Part shown: piece by piece, positions 30,723-33,340 of the stretch
Numbering within the stretch: the stretch's first letter is position 1
Layout: each line of letters begins with the position of its first letter
Program-made: the position numbers and the translations under genes
NCBI GenBank assembly: GCA_964627125.1
Contig: CAZVJQ010000019.1
Location: 1-33,340 of the forward strand
Direction: 5' to 3'
Length of the DNA stretch: 33,340 nucleotides
Origin: Fastidiosipila sp964627125
Lineage (GTDB): Bacteria > Bacillota > Clostridia > Saccharofermentanales > Fastidiosipilaceae
The notes under the pieces: model-generated
Databases searched by the model: none
What the model was told of the DNA's origin: nothing
The model's input: the letters and a program-made list of their open reading frames with translations, nothing else

Positions 30723-32969
30723 ATGGCTAAGAAAACTGATGATGTAAATTTAGAAAATACTAGCGTCTATAAAGGTGATGATATTTTTATAAATAGAGAA
30801 TTGAGTTGGTTAGATTTTAATGAGCGAGTCTTGCATGAGGCAAAAAACAACGACACTCCATTGTTGGAGCGTTTAAGCTTTCTTTCTATTACTCAAACAA
30901 ATCAAGATGAATTCGTTAGTGTAAGAATTGCTGGTCTTAAGGATAAGGTGAAGGACGGCGATCTTTCAAAAGATATTGCTGGACTTACTGCTGCTGAACA
31001 ATTAAATCAAATTAGTTTAAAGATGCATGATTTCGTAAGGAAGCAATACAATACTTATTCTAGACAACTTCTACCAAGATTAAAGGCTGAGAATATCTAT
31101 ATTTTAGATACAGATGAATTATCTTCTGAGCAACTTAAATATACACAGTCTTATTTTAATTCTACGCTATATCCTGTTCTAACACCTATGGCTGTTGATC
31201 AAGGTAGACCATTCCCATTAATTGCAAATGAGAGCCAAAATATAGCAGCATTATTACAAAATGAGGATAAACCCGAAGATGAATTAAAATTTGCAAGCTT
31301 GCAAGTTCCTTCTGGAATTCCAAGATTATTAAAATTACCAGTTGATCAATTTTCAGAGGAAAATAATCTAGATAGTAGTGAAACTCATTGTTATATATTA
31401 CTAGAAGATGTAATTGATAATCACTTGAAAGAAATATTTGTAGGATTTGAAATAGTAGCAAAATGTAACTATAGAATTATTCGTAATGCTGATATGGAAA
31501 TTGATGAAGAAGATACTAGAAATCTTCTAAGTGAAATTGAACAACAATTGAGAAAGCGTCAATGGGGAGATGTAATAAGGCTTGAAGTTAGAGATGATGT
31601 GAGTCAAAAAATCTTAAATCTTCTCATTGAGCATATGCATGTAGATAAGGAAGATATTTATAGGATTCCAGGTCCACTTGATTTATCCTTTTTATCTAAG
31701 TTATCCTCTGATAGAGAATTAGATTATAAGAAGGACTTACATTACAGACCTTTCTATCCACAAACTCCAGCTATGTTAGTAGAGGAGAGTGATAGAAATA
31801 TATTCTCTGTTATAAGAGAGCGAGATATATTCTTAAGTCTACCTTACGAAAAGTTTGATCCTGTTCTTGATTTTGTTAGAGAGGCTGCTAGAGACCCAAA
31901 TGTTTTAGCTATTAAACAAACTCTATATAGAGTAAGTAGTAATTCTCCAATTATCTCATCACTGGAAGAAGCGGTGCGAAATGGTAAGCAAGTGTTTGTT
32001 TTACTTGAGTTAAAAGCTCGTTTTGATGAAGAGAATAATATTGAGTGGGCAAGGAAGCTTGAACGAGCTGGTGCACACGTTATTTACGGCCTTGTGGGCT
32101 TGAAAACCCACAGTAAGATAACAATGGTAGTTAGAGAAGAAGAGGACGGTATAAGACGTTATGTACACTTAGGTACCGGTAACTACCATGATAAGACTGC
32201 AAAAGGATATACAGATACAGGTTTATTCACATCTGCTGATGACTATGGTAGTGATGCAACAGAATTTTTCAATATGTTATCTGCTTATAATGAGCCTAAT
32301 GGATTTAAGAAATTAATTGTAGCACCTAAATGGATGAGAAATACTTTCTATGATCTTATTGATAGAGAAATCTTGAATGCTAAGGCTGGTAAAGAAGCTT
32401 GGGTATATGCAAAGATGAACTCACTAGAAGATCAGGGCATGATCGAGAAACTCTATGAAGCTAGTGCTGCAGGAGTAAATGTAAGATTAATTATCCGTGG
32501 TATTTGTTGTCTAAGAGCAGGTGTAGAAGGACTTAGTGAAAATATAGAAGTAAAATCGATTGTTGGTAGATACTTAGAGCATAGCCGAATCTATATTTTT
32601 GGTAATGATGGTAATCCTGAATACTTCATGGGAAGTGCTGACTGGATGGGTAGAAACCTTGATAGACGTATTGAAATAATTTTCCCAGTTGAAGATGAAG
32701 ACAGTAAGAATAGGATTAAAGAAATAATTGAATTGCAATTTGCAGATACAGAACGCTCTCATATTATGCAAGCTGATGGTAGTTACAAAGGTGTTGATAA
32801 GAGAGGTGTCGAGAGACTTGACAGCATGGTTGCTCAAGAGGACTTAGCTATAGAAAGATCTGGAGAAGACCTAAGATCAGCCTATGATTCTAAATTTGAA
32901 ATTGCTAGAAGCGATGAAAATAGAAATGATACTAATGTATATGAATATTCTGGTCTAGATGGTGAGTAG
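30723..32969 (+). CDS. ppk1: Polyphosphate kinase 1
   Basis: Ppk1 reversibly builds polyphosphate from ATP at the membrane or in the cytoplasm. The 748-residue protein starts with the N-terminal domain motif NRELSWLDFNERVLHEA. The two phospholipase-D-like catalytic domains follow. The autophosphorylated histidine is H463 in GLKTHSKI, and the second catalytic histidine is H620 in LEHSRIYIF. LGTGNYHDKTAKGYTDTGLFT, GICCLRAGVEGLSENI and FMGSADWMGRNLDRRIE are typical Ppk1 motifs. The protein carries about 50 extra charged C-terminal residues. Its AGGTGA site overlaps the ppx stop codon, so the two are translationally coupled and form a polyphosphate operon. A strong terminator follows. Confidence 0.97.
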   Translation: MAKKTDDVNLENTSVYKGDDIFINRELSWLDFNERVLHEAKNNDTPLLERLSFLSITQTNQDEFVSVRIAGLKDKVKDGDLSKDIAGLTAAEQLNQISLKMHDFVRKQYNTYSRQLLPRLKAENIYILDTDELSSEQLKYTQSYFNSTLYPVLTPMAVDQGRPFPLIANESQNIAALLQNEDKPEDELKFASLQVPSGIPRLLKLPVDQFSEENNLDSSETHCYILLEDVIDNHLKEIFVGFEIVAKCNYRIIRNADMEIDEEDTRNLLSEIEQQLRKRQWGDVIRLEVRDDVSQKILNLLIEHMHVDKEDIYRIPGPLDLSFLSKLSSDRELDYKKDLHYRPFYPQTPAMLVEESDRNIFSVIRERDIFLSLPYEKFDPVLDFVREAARDPNVLAIKQTLYRVSSNSPIISSLEEAVRNGKQVFVLLELKARFDEENNIEWARKLERAGAHVIYGLVGLKTHSKITMVVREEEDGIRRYVHLGTGNYHDKTAKGYTDTGLFTSADDYGSDATEFFNMLSAYNEPNGFKKLIVAPKWMRNTFYDLIDREILNAKAGKEAWVYAKMNSLEDQGMIEKLYEASAAGVNVRLIIRGICCLRAGVEGLSENIEVKSIVGRYLEHSRIYIFGNDGNPEYFMGSADWMGRNLDRRIEIIFPVEDEDSKNRIKEIIELQFADTERSHIMQADGSYKGVDKRGVERLDSMVAQEDLAIERSGEDLRSAYDSKFEIARSDENRNDTNVYEYSGLDGE

Positions 32970-32992
32970 TTAAATAATAGATATAAATGAAA

Positions 32993-33034
32993 AAGAAGGA
33001 AGTCTTCAAATAGAAAACTTCCTTCTTATTTTTT
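32993..33034 (+). terminator. Rho-independent terminator after ppk1
   Basis: AAGAAGGAAG at 32993-33002 pairs perfectly with CTTCCTTCTT at 33018-33027 across a 15-base loop, followed by six T. Confidence 0.9.
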
Positions 33035-33039
33035 GCATT

Positions 33040-33064
33040 AAAAAAGCTCGTATCAAACGAGCTT
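33040..33064 (-). terminator. Terminator of the tRNA-Gly/tRNA-Arg transcript
   Basis: AAGCTCG at 33044-33050 and CGAGCTT at 33058-33064 form a seven-base-pair stem. Read on the minus strand it is followed by a T-run, just downstream of tRNA-Arg. Confidence 0.82.
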
Positions 33065-33076
33065 AAAGTTTCATTA

Positions 33077-33153
33077 TGGTGAGCCCAGCAGGGTTCGAAC
33101 CTGCGGCCTACAGCTTAGAAGGCTGTTGCTCTATCCAGCTGAGCTATGGACCC
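33077..33153 (-). tRNA. tRNA-Arg (anticodon TCT)
   Basis: The 77-base minus-strand gene folds as a full cloverleaf. The acceptor is GGGTCCA with TGGGCTC (two G-U pairs). The anticodon stem ACAGC/GCTGT holds the loop CTTCTAA, so the anticodon is TCT, reading AGA/AGG. The T-arm is GCAGG TTCGAAC CTGC. A73 and CCA are encoded. It lies 11 bases downstream of tRNA-Gly and shares its terminator. Confidence 0.95.
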
Positions 33154-33164
33154 GTACATAAAAA

Positions 33165-33239
33165 TGGAGCAGGTGAGGGGAATCGAACCCCCATCTTCAG
33201 ATTGGAAATCTGAGGTAATGGCCATTATACGACACCTGC
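33165..33239 (-). tRNA. tRNA-Gly (anticodon TCC)
   Basis: The 75-base minus-strand gene has a perfect acceptor stem GCAGGTG/CACCTGC. The anticodon stem TCAGA/TCTGA holds the loop TTTCCAA, giving anticodon TCC (GGA/GGG codons). The T-loop is TTCGATT, and discriminator T73 is followed by encoded CCA. It is the first of two co-transcribed tRNA genes. Confidence 0.95.
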
Positions 33240-33245
33240 GTTATA

Positions 33246-33269
33246 TAAAAAACACTCGTCAATCGAGTG
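33246..33269 (-). terminator. Minus-strand terminator of a gene outside the window
   Basis: CACTCG at 33253-33258 pairs with CGAGTG at 33264-33269 around a five-base loop. On the minus strand it is followed by six T, so it ends a transcript coming from beyond 33269, just before tRNA-Gly. No gene is visible in 33270-33340. Confidence 0.75.
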
Positions 33270-33340
33270 CTAAACAATGATACAACAAGAAATAAATTTT
33301 TGCAAGAACTTAGAAATAATTTTTATAGATAATTTTTATC

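Noticed and set aside
33246..33274. CIRCE-like sequence on the minus strand (TTAGCACTC then GAGTG)
   Set aside because: The spacer is seven rather than nine bases and the right arm does not complete the repeat; a stem with a T-run explains it as a terminator.
1..33340. Mobile elements, CRISPR arrays, defence or toxin-antitoxin systems
   Set aside because: No transposase, integrase, regularly spaced repeats or toxin-antitoxin pair was found on either strand.

Overview
This window reads as chromosomal backbone from an AT-rich, Gram-positive-type bacterium, most likely Bacillota and Clostridia-like. The evidence is the Shine-Dalgarno sequences, lipobox signal peptides (LSAC, LAAC), SepF, a HrcA/CIRCE heat-shock operon in the order hemW-like, hrcA, grpE, dnaK, dnaJ, prmA, and tRNA genes with encoded CCA. 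TGA is used as a stop, so the code is standard. I see no transposase, integrase, phage gene or CRISPR array. The genus cannot be fixed from sequence alone.

Layout. 1-512 (-): 5' part of a Gfo/Idh/MocA oxidoreductase. 724-1752: membrane protein with a J-like domain lacking HPD. 1791-2531 (-): RsuA-type pseudouridine synthase. 2702-5595: membrane protein, pyruvate kinase and a small zinc-ribbon membrane protein, probably one transcript. 5785-6978: HtrA-type lipoprotein protease. 7126-10732: two half-transporters forming a heterodimeric ABC exporter. 10817-13983 (-): gltX then glnS. 14093-15460 (-) and 15699-16901 (+): divergent genes for a D,D-carboxypeptidase-like and an M28-peptidase-like surface protein, both without their catalytic residues. 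16906-17973: HemW-like protein without the radical-SAM cysteines. 18001-24200: CIRCE, hrcA, grpE, dnaK, dnaJ, prmA. 24262-26752: phosphofructokinase and an HlyD-like anchored protein. 27183-27755: sepF. 27943-29127: DUF3810-like membrane protein with HExxH. 29183-32969: ppx-like gene and ppk1. 33077-33239 (-): tRNA-Gly and tRNA-Arg.

The themes are envelope and protein quality control (HtrA, chaperones), glycolysis (pyk, pfk), polyphosphate metabolism (ppx/ppk), translation (gltX, glnS, rsuA, prmA, tRNAs) and cell division (sepF). The most unusual signal is a run of recognisable enzyme folds whose catalytic motifs are gone while the reading frames remain intact: the S11-like protein, the M28-like lipoprotein and the cysteine-free HemW homologue lie next to each other at 14093-17973. 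The J-like protein at 724 and the Ppx-like protein at 29183 show milder versions of the same thing. Secondary points of interest are two genes that look leaderless (1791-2531 and 27943-29127) and a 430-base gap before sepF that holds DnaA-box-like sites and inverted repeats.
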